A stretch of 64,000 bases of DNA from Sipunculus nudus. Lineage: Eukaryota > Annelida > Sipuncula > Golfingiida > Sipunculidae. Position 1 is the first letter of the stretch, and each line of letters starts with the position of its first letter. Location: contig CM049313.1 in NCBI GenBank assembly GCA_026874595.1, positions 79,184,659-79,248,658 on the forward strand. The letters are read 5' to 3'. The notes under the pieces are model-generated. The model did not search any database, was not told the origin of the DNA, and saw only the letters and a list, made by a program, of their open reading frames with translations. Of the stretch, positions 62,301 through 64,000 are shown one piece after another. The position numbers and the translations under genes were made by a program.

Positions 62301-64000
62301 CCATCAACATCACCACTACCTGAACTCCTCACACAGCAAAATAAAATCATCAACATCACCACCTGCCTGAACTCCTCACACAGCGTTTACCTCAACATCA
62401 CCTCCTACCTGAACTCCTCACGCAGCAAAATAAAATCATCAACAACACCTCCTACCTGAACTCCTCACGCAGCAAAATAAAATCATCAACATCACCATTA
62501 CCTGAACTCCTCACACAGCGTTTACCTCAACATCACCTCCTACCTGAACTCCTCACACAGCGTTTACATCAACATCACCTTCTACCTGAACTCCTCACGC
62601 AGCAAAATAAAATCATCAACATCACCTCCTACCTGAACTCCTCACGCAGCAAAATAAAATCATCAACATCACCACTACCTAGACTCCTCACACAGCGTTT
62701 ACCTCAACATCACCTCCTACCCGAACTCCTCACACAGCGTTTACATCAACATCACCACCTACCTGAACTCCTCACACAGCGTTTACATCAACATCAACAC
62801 CTACCTGAACTCCTCACACAACGTTTACCTCAACATCACCACCTACCTGAACTCCTCACACAGCGTTTACATCAACATCACCATCTACCTGAACTCCTCA
62901 CACAGCGTTTACCTCAACATCACCACTACCTGAACTCCTCACACAGCGTTTACCTCAACATCACCTCCTACCTGAACTCCTCACACAGCGTTTACATCAA
63001 CATCACCTCCTACCTGAACTCCTCACGCAGCAAAAAAAATCATCAACATCACCTCCTACCTGAACTCCTCACGCAGCAAAATAAAATCATCAACATCACC
63101 ACTACCTAAACTCCTCACACAGGGTTTACCTCAACATCACCTCCTACCCGAACTCCTCACACAGCGTTTACATCAACATCACCACCTACCTGAACTCCTC
63201 ACACAGCGTTTACATCAACATCAACACCTACCTGAACTCCTCACACAACGTTTACCTCAACATCACCACCTACCTGAACTCCTCACACAGCGTTTACATC
63301 AACATCACCATCTACCTGAACTCCTCACGCAGCAAAATAAAATCATCAACATCACCACTACCTGAACTCCTCACACAGCAAAATAAAATCATCAATATCA
63401 CCACCTACCTGAACTCCTCACACAGCGTTTACATCAACATCACCTCCTACCTGAACTCCACACGTAGCAAAATAAAATCATCAATATCACCATCTATCTT
63501 ACTCCACACGCAGCGTTTAAATCAACATCACCACCTACCTGAACTCCTCACACAGCGTTTACCTCAACATGACCTCCTACCTGAACTCCTCACACAGCGT
63601 TAACATCAACATCACCACTACCTGAACTCCTCACACAGCGTTTACCTCAACATCACCATCTACCTGATCTCCTCACACAGCAAAATAAAATCATCAACAT
63701 CACCACCTAATTGAACTCGTCAAGCAGCGTTAACATCAACATCACCACCAACCTGAACTCCTCACGTAGCAAAATAAAATCATCAATATAACCATCTACC
63801 TTACTCCACACGCAGCGTTTACATCAACATCACCACCTAATTGAACTCCTCACACAGCGTTTACATCAACATCACCACCTACCTGAACTCCTCACACAGC
63901 GTTTACATCAACATCACCACCTACCTGAACTCCTCACACAGCGTTTACCTCAACATCACCTCCTACCTTAACTCCTCACACAGGAAAATCAAATCATCAA

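Larger units (their letters stand above)
1..64000 (+). repeat. Satellite array, 42/47-bp modular monomer
   Basis: The entire window consists of head-to-tail copies of one monomer, all in the same orientation. The constant part reads CTACCTGAACTCCTCAC, then ACAGC/GCAGC/GCAAC, a module that is either GTTTAC or an 11-bp A-rich block (AAAATAAAATC or AAAATAAAAAC), then ATCAACATCAC. The two module choices give 42-bp and 47-bp monomers, and a frequent one-base deletion (CACTACCTG) gives 41- and 46-bp forms. I saw no break, inversion or foreign insert, and the array continues past both edges. Base use is strongly asymmetric: the 42-bp consensus has 17 C, 13 A, 9 T and 3 G. Function is unknown. By analogy with other long satellites it is probably constitutive heterochromatin, which is inference. 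Confidence 0.97.
11184..64000 (+). repeat. Domain 2: CACACAGC monomers with long HORs
   Basis: From about 11,184 to the window end the common monomers are CACACAGC followed by GTTTAC(A/C)TCAAC, or by AAAATAAAATC-ATCAAC. Compared with domain 1, CACGCA has become CACACA and AACGTT has become AGCGTT, so CpG is scarcer. Monomers are organised into nested HORs whose periods grow from about 0.3 kb to about 11 kb toward the right. CACGTAGC, CACGCTGC and CACGCAGC survive only at fixed places inside HORs and act as landmarks. No gene or mobile element is present. Confidence 0.9.
52816..64000 (+). repeat. Tandem duplication of about 10.8 kb, unit B (cut by window end)
   Basis: This is the second copy of unit A; the window end at 64,000 corresponds to about 52,143 in A. 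Differences from A are: one extra monomer near 53,215, one missing near 55,925, a 1,008-bp tandem duplication (57,312-59,327), one added A near 59,862, one monomer lost near 62,385 and two gained near 62,800. Single-base differences include CACACACCG for CACACAGCG near 59,913 and CCTCCCACAGC near 59,992. Confidence 0.88.

Noticed and set aside
1-64000. CRISPR array
   Set aside because: The regular spacing suggested it, but there are no variable spacers. The whole 42/47-bp unit is repeated.
1-64000. Forkhead-type site (GTTTAC / TGTTTAC)
   Set aside because: The common form is CGTTTAC, which lacks the usual TGTTTAC core. The TGTTTAC form exists only in the CAGTGTTTAC variant about once per HOR, which is not enough to support a regulatory claim.
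1-64000. Telomeric repeat, CENP-B box or rDNA spacer
   Set aside because: No CCCTAA/TTAGGG-type runs, no sequence resembling the CENP-B box core, and no rRNA-like segment were seen in the monomer or its variants.

Overview
The whole 64-kb window is one uninterrupted tandem-repeat (satellite/minisatellite) array. I found no gene, RNA gene, transposon, CRISPR array or single-copy spacer in it, and the array runs off both ends. An array this long, with nested higher-order repeats (HORs), points to a eukaryotic chromosome in heterochromatin, pericentromere or subtelomere. The sequence does not say which clade. Dividing the length by the monomer size gives roughly 1,400-1,500 monomers.

Every monomer has the same frame: CTACCTGAACTCCTCAC, then a short link (ACAGC, GCAGC or GCAAC), a switchable module, and ATCAACATCAC. 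The module is either GTTTAC (42-bp monomer) or an A-rich AAAATAAAATC / AAAATAAAAAC (47-bp monomer). A common one-base loss (CACTACCTG for CACCTACCTG) gives 41/46-bp forms. The plus strand is strikingly G-poor: 3 G against 17 C in the 42-bp consensus.

Layout. Domain 1 (1 to about 11,183) uses CpG-richer monomers (CACGCAACG, CACGCAGC) that mostly alternate 47 and 42 bp. Its HOR units of about 1,209 and 1,260 bp are paired into a 2,469-bp superunit, and an overlapping larger duplication links 1-2,100 with 7,588-9,685. Domain 2 (about 11,184 to 64,000) uses CACACAGC monomers. Its amplification periods generally lengthen from left to right: about 0.3 and 0.55 kb at 12-13 kb, 0.98 kb at 16-18 kb, 1.5 kb at 19-25 kb, 1.77 kb at 29-34 kb, 5.16 kb at 34-45 kb, and a tandem duplication of 10.8 kb or more filling 42,010-64,000. 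A short relic of the domain-1 boundary sequence is carried inside most domain-2 HORs.

The open reading frames that appear here (up to 205 codons) are by-products of a 42-bp (14-codon) monomer with two stop-free plus-strand frames. Several begin only at TTG, and I do not call any of them a gene. All HOR breakpoints were read by eye from variant landmarks and are good to a few tens of bases; the spacings between exact landmarks are more precise.
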